A DNA stretch of 64,000 bases from Cyrtodaria siliqua. Taxonomy: Eukaryota > Mollusca > Bivalvia > Adapedonta > Hiatellidae. Below, piece by piece: positions 33,600 through 45,050 of the stretch. Made by a program: the position numbers and the translations under genes. Within the stretch, counting starts at the first letter, position 1. Each line of letters begins with the position of its first letter. The stretch lies in contig JAWPHD010011247.1 in assembly GCA_037043455.1 (NCBI GenBank), positions 1 to 64,000 of the forward strand, written 5' to 3'. Under the pieces are notes generated by a model. The model was given only the letters and a program-made list of their open reading frames with translations. It made no database searches and was not told the origin of the DNA.

Positions 33600-34342
33600 C
33601 AGGATTATTTTGTATTCTTCACCTTTCCATAATGTGCTGATGATTGTTTTTATTTGCATTCCAGTGTTGTTAAGGAGTTGAGCTCGCTATGAGGCAGTGC
33701 CTTACTCATATTAGGCTTCTTATACATACAACCACAAAATCGAGTAGAAATGGGCAGTTTTCCACTACCTATAATGCCCGTTTTCATGAAAAAAGGAGGG
33801 ATTACTTTTTATTATAGGAACTAAACTTCGGAGGCTTATATGTAACTAGTGGTGGTAAACCTAATAGATATAAATCACGTAAGTGCGGTAACCTTCCTTA
33901 GTAATATAAAGGTTGCATTGCACCATTGCGTTTGTGCTTCCGTGCCTAATAAAAAACATTTCTCTGCCTTACTAGTGACACAAAATGCATACTTTCGATT
34001 GCTTTTTGTTATTATTACCTATAATTCAGCCAAATGATGTATTGTGAACATTGATTAGTGTTTGTTTGGGATATTTGACGTAGACAGTAAAGCGAACGTA
34101 GAAATGGGGTAAATCTATCTGTGACGTGTCAAAATAGAACGTGACGTCATTCAACAGATTGGCTTGTTCTTACATTATACATGACCCCCTGTTTATATTG
34201 GCGGACGCTCGATCGTTTGATTGATATGTGTTTTAAAATTTTCTACGGTGGAAAATGCGCATATTTTATCTCTTGATATACATTCGTCCTATATAAAACA
34301 AAGAAGGAAAATCAATGGTGCAATGTAACCTAAATGTGAACC
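33600..34342. other. No gene recognised
   Basis: AT-rich, no supported feature on either strand. Confidence 0.5.
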
Positions 34343-34389
34343 AGTTAATATGGGTAGGCCTAAAGTGCGAAAAGGAGTCCTTTTCGCGA

Positions 34390-34955
34390 AAAAGACTTTC
34401 CACTACGAAAAGGAGCCATAAAATCTATATTTGAAGCATTAAGAAAATTATTATATTTACAAACATACTAATGAAATATGTTTGCAGTAAAAAAATTAGT
34501 TAAATCAAACTTCAAATTATTTTTTTGTCAATACTTTTGTGTTTTGACTCCATTTTGACCATACGAAAAGGACTTACCGCCTACGAAAAGGAGTCATAAA
34601 ATCAATATCTAAAGCTGTATACACATTAATTTTATATATTTAGAAATAGATTATTAGAATATGTTTGCTTTGAGGAAATTAGTTAAATCAAACTTTAAAT
34701 GAATTTGTTGTCAATACTTTTGTTTTCTGACTTCATTTTGGCCATACGAAAAGGACTTTCCGTCTACGAAAAGGAGTCATAAAATCAATATCTAAAGCTT
34801 AATGCGTGTTGTTTTTATATATTATCAAATAGATTAATAGAATATGTTTGCATTGAAAAAATTAGTTAAATCAAACTTTAAATGAATTTGTTGTCAATAT
34901 TTTAGTATATTATGACTCTCTTTTTACCGTACGAAAAGGACTTTCCTTCTGCGAC
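34390..34955. repeat. Subterminal ~180-bp tandem repeats
   Basis: Three units beginning near 34404, 34582 and 34765 plus a partial unit at 34929. Each starts with TACGAAAAGGA(C/G) words in pairs (AAAAGGACTTTCC / CTACGAAAAGGAGTC) followed by an AT-rich body with 'ttagttaaatcaaact'. Periods are 178 and 183 bp. Confidence 0.85.
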
Positions 34956-35639
34956 TATGTCTTCATGTTCAAGCTGTTCGACTTTTATACCTACTTATTA
35001 TGTAAATTACCTAAGTTCGAAACGCAATTAAATGCCCTTCATAAAATCATTAATGTGTATAGAAACAAATACACACAAACACAAAATAAACATGAAATAA
35101 AACTTATAATATTTAATTCCGTGAAGAATACTTCTGTGTTTTTATTCTGTCGTATTGCCTCACGAAAAGGAGTTTCCGCAACTGGGCTGTGCACACTTTC
35201 TTTTTCAACGGTGTAAAGATACCTTTACTGTATTGGTATATAGTCACCAAACTCTTAAGAACTGAGTAAATATATGTATTAGTAATGAATGAAATAAAAG
35301 AGGAAATTTATAAACAAACAAATGTGTGTACTATCATTTCATGGAACAAGTCTCTATTATACGAAACTTTCATATGTACTTATATATCTACTTATTCAGC
35401 ATTCAAGGTCAGAGTTTGTAGTCAAGAGATTGATGCTACATCTATTGTCGTATATTTTATATATGACTTTATATTTACTTTTATACGTACTTGTTCAGTC
35501 TGTCTATATTATTTTAATTATTCACTCTGTTCATTTCAGGAGAAGGAAACGACAACAACACTGACTCATTATAGTTGTAATATTTCCAAATGTAAATTTA
35601 TCTATTACATAGCATTAACATATCAATTATTTTAAACAA

Positions 35640-35950
35640 ACATAATACAAGACACAATTAAGAAAGATGCTGGAGTGGAACGTGTATTCGTCGCTAGCAT
35701 TATTGAGAGGGGATCTTTCCCCAGTTGGACAGGGATGAACAGATCTAGATTCAACAAAGTGAGCAGATCGATAAACAAAAAACTAAGTGACTACTTTCGT
35801 GAGGACTTCGTCGATGTAGGAAAGAGAATACGGTTTCCTAAACATTATAATAAAGACTTAGTTCATCCGGGATATGAAGAAGGTGGTTTAAAAATCTTGA
35901 AGTATAACATGCAACGATGTTTCGGGCGAACATTGAAACAATACCGTTAA
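35640..35950 (+). pseudogene. SGNH-hydrolase-like C-terminal exon
   Basis: The frame reads RVFVASIIERGSF, RFNKVSRSINKKL, then FVDVGKRIRFPKHYNKDLVHPG ahead of a GGLKIL stretch and a stop at 35948-35950. The D-x-x-H-P block and its spacing after an IN-x-x-L helix match the last catalytic block of SGNH/GDSL hydrolase domains found in several retroelements and transposons. The nucleophile block GDS is not visible upstream, so it is either a terminal exon or a remnant. AATAAA follows at about 35995. If active, it would hydrolyse an ester. Family assignment is moderate. Confidence 0.45.
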
Positions 35951-36677
35951 AGTTTTGTTTTTTATATGTATAAAATATGTTGTTATAAACTATGAATAAA
36001 GAAACGATTTTGACATACACAGTATTTCTGTTACCGGATTAATGTATTATTAACTCATTACAGATTATCTACATACATGACAAAGCAAATATTAAAATCA
36101 TAAAACGCATTCATGTAGTGACTTAATGTATTATACCTAATATTCTACTAACTTATTATTAACATTTGTCATCTGACATTAAATCTCTAGCTCCTCCCTC
36201 TATTGATCGAAACAACTGTGGCATTTAGTAAATAACAACCAACGATTAATAGGATTAATCCTATTACCACTCCGCATCCTAATAAACAATTAACACGTGC
36301 CATTATGAAAACCATTCAACGCACGACATCTGTGCGAATCAAGACGCGTGCCTTTTATAATTGAATCCGCATATAAGAAGTTTCAGTAATACTACATGTT
36401 TCATGTATTGATGTTTTTTATAATTGAGAATATTTAATACTTATAGGCATTCAGATAAGACTGAACTTTTAGAAAAAATATATCATTGAGAGAATTTAAC
36501 CAAACAAAAGAGACACACACAGCAATATGGATTTGTTTTGTGATAATTTGTACAATAATTAATCTGTTAATTATTGATAAATATGGTTGTTTGTTATTTT
36601 AATCACTGTTGAGTTTAAAAAATCCGTTCATTATTGCTATGTGCATCTTTTAAGAAATGGAATACAAAGATACATAC

Positions 36678-36746
36678 CTCACAGCAAATACAATCCGTTT
36701 TACATTTTTCCGAAGACACAGAACACAAATCACTACGTTTACCCAT
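36678..36746 (-). CDS. Possible first coding exon, opposite strand
   Basis: The minus strand has ATG followed by 23 codons (MGKRSDLC ... CICCE) and then a good donor GTATGT at 36677-36672, phase 0. It is cysteine-rich. It could begin another gene of the transposon; no downstream exon was recognised. Speculative. Confidence 0.2.
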
Positions 36747-37224
36747 TTTTAAAATGATAGAATAGAAGAATATCTATCTTAAGTTTTTGTTTTGGCACGC
36801 CTTGTTGCACTAGGCATTTTGGCGTGCTTTTCTTATGTTGATTATACATTATATATTTCATAATCATTTTATACATAGGGGATTTATTTATTCATTCGTA
36901 TTCGTTACTAGGCGGCAAGAGCTAAGCAGACGTAAGTATTGTCTATGGCGGATTACTGTATGTATATTTACTATAGTTGTTTCTATTATATTAGGGCAGG
37001 GACACCAATGAGCTTCGTAGGTATATTACTTATTAAATTGCTGTCAACAATTGTCACCAAACAATGAATTTTGATGTCCGCTATGTATAATGAACCAAAG
37101 TCGGAATTGTGGTGAAATTTTCGTTTCTGGAGGTTTTATCCCCGAACGGACGTCATAATTCGATACTACGGATGTTTTTCTATCTATCTGGGACATAACT
37201 TTCCGCTTAACATGTAATATACAT

Positions 37225-37525
37225 AGATGGCAAGAGTGATTCAGTCAATGTAAGGACACAATTTGACGGAACTCAATTAAGAAAACACTTGCTTGATTGT
37301 TTGAATGCGGGAAAATTGACCCCATTCCCAAAAGAAAAGAAAATTAGTAGAAATGATGGCATCATAAGTCATACAGTGAAATGTGTAAAAATTGAACAAT
37401 CATGTATTTGTGGAATGCCCGCATTTGTAGGCGATTTAATCCAATGTGAAGGGAAAAAATGTAAAAAGTGGTTAAACAAACAATGTGTCGGAGTAGCTGA
37501 TGCTATGCAGTCTGTAAAAGGCTAA
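37225..37525 (+). pseudogene. Ulp1-protease tail plus PHD-like zinc finger, terminal exon
   Basis: After an acceptor-like atatacatag the frame reads FDGTQLRKHLLDCLNAGKL then PFPKEKK, followed by CICGMPAFVGDLIQCEG, CKKW and CVGVADAM to a stop at 37523-37525; AATAAA lies near 37697. The 'MR/LR-x-HLL-x-C ... PFP' text is typical of the end of Ulp1/C48 peptidases encoded by some eukaryotic transposons. It is usually followed by a PHD-like C-x-C ... C-x2-C-x-x-W module, as here. Part of the zinc-ligand set (the His and the last cysteines) is missing. The catalytic His/Asp/Cys core is not present in this exon. Confidence 0.45.
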
Positions 37526-37699
37526 ACAGTCCAGTTGATGAATAGTGATGTAATGTATTCAATAGACCTACATGTCCACATCTATATCATACATATACCA
37601 TGCCTTTCTAAAGAAAAATCAACATTATATAATGTGTCATAAATGAAAAAATCATGTTATTAAATTCTTCTTATTCATGCTTTTTTTGTATATGGAATA

Positions 37700-38330
37700 A
37701 AATAATATACGATAATACGGGTTGTGTTTGTTATTTATTTGCTTTTGAAATACACATATGCTTAAGTATACAAATAAATAGGTATGTCTCCATTGTTAAC
37801 AGGTGTAACACGTTATAAACATTATATTTAGAGGGTGGAAACTAATTTGGTGTTTTGAGATATGATTAAAAAAAAATTCCAGCGTTCGTTTGAAATTTCC
37901 AACAGCAGGGTACACAATCTAAATATACATTTTGGTACCCTTATTTACAAAATAATAAAGTTGATTTTTTTTAAATCATATTTAGAATGAGTCATTTTAC
38001 ACATAACCAATGTGAAAAATACAATTAGAATTTGATAATTAGTTTGTAATAATGGTTTAAAGACGAGCCCGGCGTTTCTAAAACGGAGCCCGGCGTTTTC
38101 AATTTCATGCAAATACACCAATACAAACATCAAAAACATGATTTTTTTTAAATATTTTTATCATTACCCTTTATTTAATCATATACCAACACACCAAATT
38201 AGTTTTCACAATCTAAATATAATGTTTTGATTACAAAATATAATTTTACATTTAACACCTCCTACCCGAGACCGGTATAACCGTCTTTTACCGGTCACCG
38301 ATTTTATGGCTCTTTTCTTAGCGGAATCTC
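37700..38330. other. AT-rich right interior of the transposon
   Basis: No gene. A short inverted feature 'gcccggcgtttctaaaacggagcccggcgttt' lies near 38066-38097. Confidence 0.5.
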
Positions 38331-38619
38331 CTTTTCGCGAAAAGGACTCCTTTTCGCACTTTACCGAGTTAATATAGTGGAGTTACCTCCCTTAGTAAAC
38401 ATTTCACCATTTACAAATTGATCTTGTAGAAAGTTCTGCTCCTGTTTGATATCTGAATTTAAATCAGAGATAATTCAATTGATGATTGATGGACATTTGA
38501 ATATTGTTCGCATCAAACTATAAACGCATACAATCAGCGACAAGGTACGAACTTTCTTTTAGATTGTTTACTTTAATCTGAGACAAAAAAGTCATATTGA
38601 CCCTTACCAAAAATATATG

Positions 38620-39195
38620 CTTCTGGCGACTATTTGCTGCAACTCTGCGGCAAACACTGCTGCAAAGCTGCGGCAGACAAGTTTGCGGCAATGTTGCGGT
38701 ATACTTTTACCCTGCAAATGAGGTCTGCGGCAAAGTTGCAGCAAACAAATATGCAAATGAGCTACTGGTGATTTTCTGGCGATGTTCACCGCAACTTTGC
38801 AGCAGACCTCATTTGCATGGTAAAAGTGTACTGCAACTTTGCAGCAAACTTCATTTTTGCATAACACTTTTAGCTATAATCTTCTGGTGATGTTTTGGCG
38901 ATGTTCACCGCAACTTTGCAGCAGACCTCATTTGCATGGTAAAAGTGTACTGCAACTTTGCAGCAAACTTCATTTTTGCATAACACTTTTAGCTATAATC
39001 TTCTGGTGATGTTTTGGCGATGTTTGCCGCAGACCTCATTAACATGCATTTACATAGTAAAAGTCAGCGGCAACTTTGCAGCAAACTTCATTTGCATAAA
39101 ATGTGTCTGCAATGTTCCGGCGATGCTTGTGGTGAAGTTTGCTGCAAAGTTGTGGCAGTGTTCGCCAACACATCGCGGCAAACTTTTTCAAAATA
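38620..39195. repeat. ~118-bp tandem repeats of CAAACTTTGCAGC-type words
   Basis: Units of 'ttctggtgatgttttggcga ... gcataacacttttagctataatc' repeat with a period of about 119 bp at about 38882 and 39001, with a related earlier unit. The left part (38640-38760) holds the same words inverted (GAGGTCTGCGGCAAAGTTGC against GCAACTTTGCAGCAGACCTC), so the block is part tandem, part inverted. Related text recurs at 45050-45250. Confidence 0.8.
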
Positions 39196-39379
39196 AATAA
39201 TGGACTGAAATTATGAAATAGAACAATGGTGCGCCGTTTAAAAAAATATAAATATTATGCAGAATTCATACTGTAAATTAAAATTCTGGCATACAAATTT
39301 ATCCTAATCCCTAATTTACAAAGTTGACAAAGCCATACAATAATAAATTCCATCCAGACAGGCGTAAAATGCAAATGCT

Positions 39380-40260
39380 CATTTTCATGGAAATGACAAA
39401 GACTCCTAACTTTCATTCAAATATTACTCTCATTCACATAGGAATGTCAAATGTTGTCTTTTTCCACTTTACTCCCATTTTTATTGAGATGTCAAGCGTT
39501 GTCATTTCTGCATTACTCCCATTTTCATGGAGATGTCGAGCGCTGTCATTTCTGCATTACTCCCATTTTCATGGAGATGTCGAGTGCTGTCATTTCTGCA
39601 TTACTCTCATTTTCATGGCGATTTCGAGTGCTATCATTTCTGTATTACTCCCATTTATATGGAGATGTCGAGCACTGTCATTCCTGCATTACTCCCATTT
39701 TCATGGAGATGTCGAGTGCTGTCATTTCTGCATTACTCTCATTTTCATGGAGATTTCGAGTGCTATAATTTCTGTATTACTCGCATTTTCATGGAGTAGT
39801 CGAGCGCTGTCATTCCTGCATTACTTCCATTTTCATGGAGATGTCAAGTGCTGTCATTTCTGCATTACTCTCATTTTCATGGAGATGGCGATCGCTGTCA
39901 TTCCTGCCTTACTCCCATTTTAATGGAGATGTCGAGTGCTGTCATTTCTCCATTACTCTCAGTTTCTTGCAGAGGTCGATCGCTGTCATTCCTGCATTAC
40001 TCCCATTTTCATAGAGATGTCGAGCGCTGTCATTTCTGCATTGCTCTCATTTTCATGGAGATGTATATCGCTGTCATTCCTGCATTACTCCCATTTTCAT
40101 GGAGATGTCGAGCGCTGTCATTTCTGCATTGCTCTCGTTTTCATGGAGATGTCGATCGCTGTTATTCCTGCATTACTCCAATTTTCATGGAGATGTCGAG
40201 CGCTGTCATTTCTGCATTACTTTCATTTTCATAGATATGTCGAGCGCTGTCATTTCTGCA
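39380..40260. repeat. 44-bp satellite array, left segment
   Basis: About 20 units of a 44-bp repeat with core 'ctgtcatttctgcattactc' and 'ccattttcatggagatgtcg'. Units differ at several positions, often alternating between 'gagcgctg' and 'gatcgctg'. Apparent open frames of 100-200 codons are a by-product of a repeat lacking stops. Confidence 0.95.
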
Positions 40261-40263
40261 TTA

Positions 40264-40722
40264 GGCCAAATAAAATTATACCTGTGTTTACTGTAACATT
40301 GCTGAAAAAAATAGCTTAGGTAGGTAGGCATTTTATTTTATTTTTTTTATTTTATTTTTTGGCGAAGTTACATTTAAGGTGGCGATGAGCTTTGATGAAT
40401 GGGAAAATGTGGTATTTTAAGAACTACAATAGAAACAGTATGAAATTGTGTATGTTTTATTGTTTCCAAAAAGGCATGGCAACAATTGGCTCTTTTCCCA
40501 ATCACTTGCAATTATGCAAAGGGGTAAGACAGTTAAATTTATTTTTCGCAAGTCCGGAAGAGGGTCAGTTCCAACCGCAGGATAATGAGCGCATGAGTCG
40601 GCCGTGAACGCGTGCACATAATTTTTTTTTTTTTTTTTTTTTTTTTCATAAAAAAAAGGAGGCGGGGTGTTTTCAGAGGGTCGGTCGGGTTACAGTAAAC
40701 TCAGGTATAATTTTATTTAGCC
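40264..40722. mobile_element. Harbinger-type MITE inserted in the satellite
   Basis: 459 bp with about 34-bp terminal inverted repeats (GGCCAAATAAAATTATACCTG at the left, complement of GGCTAAATAAAATTATACCTGA at the right). TTA occurs on both sides (40261-40263 and 40723-40725). A 3-bp TTA duplication and GGC-initial ends fit PIF/Harbinger. The interior has a long T run (40622-40646), and no transposase. Confidence 0.85.
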
Positions 40723-40983
40723 TTACTCCCATTTTCATAGAGATGTCGAGCGCCATCATTTCTGCATTAATCTCATTTTCATGGAGATTTCGAGCGCTGT
40801 CAATTCTATATTAATCCCATGTTCATGGAGATGTCGAGCGCTGTAATTCCTGCATTACTCCCACTTTCATGGAGATGTCGAGCACTGTCATTTCTGCATT
40901 ACTCCTGTTTTCATAGAGATGTCGAGCGCTGTAATTTCTGCATTTATCCCATTTTCTTAGAGATGTCGAGCACTGTCATTTTT
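40723..40983. repeat. 44-bp satellite array, middle segment
   Basis: About six further units of the same satellite between the MITE and the next inserted element. Confidence 0.9.
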
Positions 40984-41063
40984 AGCTCGACTATTCGAAG
41001 AATAAGAGAGCTTATGTAATCACCCCGGGGTCGGCGTCGGCGTTGGCGTTGGCGTCGGCGTCC

Positions 41064-41650
41064 CACATCAAGGTTTGCGTGTAAGCTGTGTTTACAAGTC
41101 TATATCTCTTACATTTCTTATCCTACCACAACCAAATTTGTTCATGGGCTTCCTTGTAGCATTATCTTAAGGGCTGCATAAGCAATTTTGGTTCCTGTAA
41201 CCCATGGGCTCCCATGGAACCCAAGTTATGATAGCCCATAAAATGTGCCCCATTTCACATCAAATTTTGCGTGTAAGCTGTGTTTACAAGTCTATATCTC
41301 TTACAATTCTTACCCTAGCAGAACCAAATTTGGCCATTAGCTTCCTTATAGCATTATCTAAGGGCTGCTTAAGTAATTTAGGTTCCTGTAACCCCTGGGC
41401 TCCCATGGAACCCAAATTCTGATAGCCCATAAAATATGTCTGTTTCACATCAAATTTTGCGTGTAAGCTGTGTTTACAGGTCTATATCTCTTACATTTTT
41501 TGTCCTAGCTGAACTAAATTTTGGAATTGGTTTCCTTATAGTATGTTGTAAAGGGTTGGATAAGTAATTTTGTCTTCTGCAAATTCTGGGCTCCTATGGA
41601 ACCCAAATTGTGATGGCCCATAAAATGGGCAATAAAGGCAGATCTAGGTT
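41064..41650. repeat. ~191-bp tandem repeats, three units
   Basis: Units starting with TTTTGCGTGTAAGCTGTGTT near 41075, 41267 and 41457 (periods 192 and 190), each with 'ctcccatggaacccaa' and 'gatagcccataaaat'. A partial fourth start lies near 41650. Confidence 0.9.
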
Positions 41651-41734
41651 TGCATGTAAGCATATATATATCTATAATTTTGGTTTGGGATTTGTTACAG
41701 CATTATGCATCTTATTACTTCACCCATATTTGGG

Positions 41735-43120
41735 CATGGGCTCCCTCCTCTCCCCCCCCCCCCCTCCCCCCACTCTCTACCCCCGCCCCCACTCCCCTCC
41801 ACACTTTTTTTTATTTTTATTTATTTTTTTACATATTTCTGTGTTGTTTTAGTCAATTCTTACACATATATGTTGCAACCCTCCCCGCCCCCCTGCCCCT
41901 CACCCAATCACCCCCACCCCTCACCCCGCCCCAGACTTGAAACTTTTTTTTTTTTTTTTTTACATATTTCTGTGTTGCTTATGTCAATTCTTACACATGT
42001 ATGTTGCAACCCTCCCCGCCCCCACCGCCTCTCACCCCATTCCCCCCCCACCCCCGATCCCCCCCCACCCCGCCCCAGACTTGAAACTTTTTTTTTTTTT
42101 TTTTTTTTACATATTTCTGTGTTGCTTTTGTCAATTCTTACACATGTATGTTGCAACCCCCAACCCCCCTGCCTATCACCCCACCCACCACGCCCCACAC
42201 TTGAATTATTTTTTTTATTTATTTTTAAAAATATTTCTGTGTTGTTTTAGTCAATTCTTACACATATGTTGCAACCCTCCCTGCCCACCCCCCACCCCCC
42301 CTCAACCCGCCTCTCACCCCCGCCCCAACCCCACCCCAGACTTGATTTTTTTTTTTTACATATTTCTTTGTTGTTTTAGTCAATTCTTACACACATATGT
42401 TGCCCCCAAACGCACTCCCGCCTCTCACCCCATCACCCCCACCTCGCCCCAGACTTGAAACTTTTCTTTTTTTTTACATATTACTTTGTTGTTTTAGTCA
42501 ATTTTTACACATATATGTTGCCCCATCCACCCCCCTCCCCCACAATCCACTCCTGCCTCTCACCTCACCCCCGCCCCACACACCCCCACCCCACCCCAAC
42601 CCACCCCCACTTGAAACTATTAATTTTTTTTTACATATTTCTGTGTTGCGTTTTTCAATTCTTACACATATATGTTGCAACCCCCCCCCCCACCCCCCCC
42701 CCCACACCACCCCTCTCACCCCATTCCGCCCCACACTTGGATTTTTTATTTTTTTTTACATATTTCTTTATTGTTTTAGTCAATTCTTACACATATATGT
42801 TGCCCCCTCCCCCCGCCCCCACTTCAATGTTTTTTTTTTTTTACATATTTCTGTGTTGCTTTTGTCAATTCTTACACATATATGTTGCCCCATCTTCATA
42901 TTTTTGTGTTGTTTTGGTGATTTATTACATAGCTTCTTACACATAAATGTTGCCCTCACCACCCCCACTCCCCCCACCATCCACCCCCGCCTCTCTCCCA
43001 GCCCCACCCCGTCCCCCACTCAAAACTCGATTTTTTTTTTTATTTTTTTTTTTTAACATATTTCTGTGTAGTTTTGGTCAATTCTTACACATAGTTATGT
43101 TGTGCTCCCAACCCCACCCC
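41735..43120. repeat. C-rich/T-rich tandem array (~10 units)
   Basis: Each unit has a conserved 48-bp core (ACATATTTCTGTGTTG and GTCAATTCTTACACATATAT), a variable stretch of CCCC/CCCCAC blocks, then ACTTGAA and a T run. Unit length ranges from about 60 to 150 bp. The minus strand carries dozens of GGG/GGGG runs. The proline-rich open frames across it are artefacts. Confidence 0.92.
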
Positions 43121-43225
43121 ACATTGTTGTAGCCTTTTTTCTGATGGTATATACTAGATATAAATTTATTATTCTCCGAAAAATCGAATAGTCGAGCTGC
43201 GCTGTTCTCCGACAGCTCTTGTTTG

Positions 43226-44112
43226 CATTACTCTCATTTTCATGGAGATGTTGAGCGCTGTCATTTCTGCATTACTCCCGTTTTTTTGTAGAGATGTCGA
43301 GCGCTGTCATTCCTTAATTACTCCCATTTTCATAGAGATGTTGAGCACTGTCATTTGTGTATTACTCTCGATCATTTTCATAAAGGTGTCGAGTGCTGTC
43401 ATTTCTGCCTTACTCCCATTTTCATAGTGATGTCTATCACTGTCATTTCTGCCTTACTCCCATTTTCATAGTGATGTCTATCACTGTCATTTCTGCCTTA
43501 CTCCCATTTTCATAGTGATGTCTATCACTGTCATTTCTGCCTTACTCCCATTTTCATAGTGATGTCTATCACTGTCATTTCTGCCTTACTCCCATTTTCA
43601 TAGTGATGTCTATCACAGTCATTTCTGCCTTACTCCCATTTTCATAGTGATGTCTATCACTGTCATTTCTGCCTTACTCCCATTTTCATAGTGATGTCTA
43701 TCACTGTCATTTCTGCCTTACTCCCATTTTCATAGTGATGTCTATCACTGTCATTTCTGCCTTACTCCCATTTTCATAGTGATGTCTATCACTGTCATTT
43801 CTGCCTTACTCCCATTTTCATAGTGATGTCTATCACAGTCATTTCTGCCTTACTCCCATTTTCATAGTGATGTCTATCACAGTCATTTCTGCCTTACTCC
43901 CATTTTCATAGTGATGTCTATCACAGTCATTTCTGCCTTACTCCCATTTTCATAGTGATGTCTATCACTGTCATTTCTGCATTACTCCCATTTTCATTGA
44001 GCGCTGTCATTTCTGTATTACTCCATTTTTCATAGAGATGTCGAGCGCAGTTATTTCTGCATTACTCTCATTTTCATGGAGATGTCGAGCGCTGTCATTT
44101 CTGCATTTCTCC
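43226..44112. repeat. 44-bp satellite array, right segment, with a homogenised sub-array
   Basis: Diverged units flank a block at about 43420-43980 of about 13 nearly identical 44-bp units (ctgtcatttctgccttactc + ccattttcatagtgatgtct + atca). Members differ almost only at one position ('cactgtc' or 'cacagtc'). This variant differs from the main array (gccttac for gcattac; agtgatgtctatca), so it was amplified recently. Confidence 0.95.
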
Positions 44113-45050
44113 TTTTCTGGATATCTTAGAATCACAACCAGACCCTGGACAGACACACAAACGTAAATATACACATTTACCTCTGGAGGTCAGGGGTTTT
44201 GAAGATGAAAAACTTGCTATTTTGCGACATATAAAAATAAAACAGTTAATATAAACTTACAATATACAGGTGTGGAACATCGTCTTCAGAATATTCACTC
44301 AAACTAAACTCATTCAAATCCATTATTTTACATTGACACAATTTCATTGAAAAATAGTACACATAACATCCCTTGTCTATACAGCTACATGATAACTGGC
44401 TATATTTATGCAAAAATACCACAATTTCATGAACACATATGTTTCTAATAGTATAACCTCTACATGATACTGCATGATACTGCTTCAGATCAAAGGAAAT
44501 TGCATTATACCTGGTAATAATAATTAACTGACCCAGTGATCAAGTTTATTCAGCATTTTTTTCACTCTGTCATAAATTGGGTGTTTCTACATGACTGTAC
44601 ACTTATATTTTCCTGATATTAGCATTAATTATCTTTGTCATTAATTACTTTTAAATACATTTTATTTAAAGTATGTGTGCTTAAATTTCAAAGCAGATAT
44701 AAATTTGTATATTTGTTAAATTTGTAGATAGTTACTATATATATAATAATTCAGAATGACTTAAACTAATAAATTGGCTTGTCATCATGTTATAAATGCA
44801 AATTAATATTGCATTTTGCACTTGGGACACAATTTTAATTGTTCTCAGGTTTTAAATGTTGATGTTGTCATGGTGTTTTGTATTTAAAAATGTTCTTGCA
44901 ACACAATAATAAATATTTTGCTTATTCTGAAAAAAATAAGGTTCCACTAGAAATGTATATTTAGCAAAATTACTCGTTCAAGTGTTCCTTTGGCATAACA
45001 TTTCATTTAGTAATAAGTAACACAGAAATAATATTTTTTTTATAAAGCTT
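44113..45050. other. No gene recognised
   Basis: AT-rich unique-looking DNA, no supported feature. Confidence 0.5.

Larger units (their letters stand above)
34352..38366. mobile_element. 4-kb DNA transposon with 9-bp duplication and Ulp1/SGNH-like exons
   Basis: AGTTAATAT flanks both sides (34343-34351 and 38367-38375). The left end is GGGTAGGCCTAAAGTGCGAA and the right end, complemented, is CGGTAAAGTGCGAAAAGGAG; the left has six extra bases (GGCCTA). The TIRs include the self-complementary block AAAAGGAGTCCTTTTCGCG. Inside are subterminal ~180-bp tandem repeats, an SGNH-hydrolase-like exon with poly(A) signal, an opposite-strand short exon candidate, and an Ulp1/PHD-like exon with poly(A) signal. 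A 9-bp duplication fits Mutator-type elements. No transposase core was recognised, so this copy is probably internally deleted. Confidence 0.75.
40984..43225. mobile_element. 2.2-kb element with AGCTCGACTATTCG ends
   Basis: The left end AGCTCGACTATTCGAAGAAT is inverted near the right end (ATCGAATAGTCGAGCT, 43183-43198), followed by an extra GCGCTGTTCTCCGACAGCTC on the right. It interrupts the satellite. A GGCGTCGGCGT tract sits just inside the left end, then ~191-bp tandem repeats, then the C-rich array. It is non-coding. It resembles a repeat family I associate with bivalve genomes, but the superfamily is uncertain. Confidence 0.65.

Noticed and set aside
39324..40319. Open frames of 100-200 codons over the satellite
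   Set aside because: A 44-bp repeat without stops gives long frames in all phases every three units. There is no other coding evidence.
41705..43056. Proline/phenylalanine-rich open frames
   Set aside because: Products of C runs and T runs in a tandem array; unit lengths vary without respect to frame.
39380..44112. Regularly spaced 44-bp units resembling a CRISPR array
   Set aside because: There are no unique spacers; repeat and 'spacer' are equally conserved, units are contiguous, and the genome is eukaryotic. It is a satellite.
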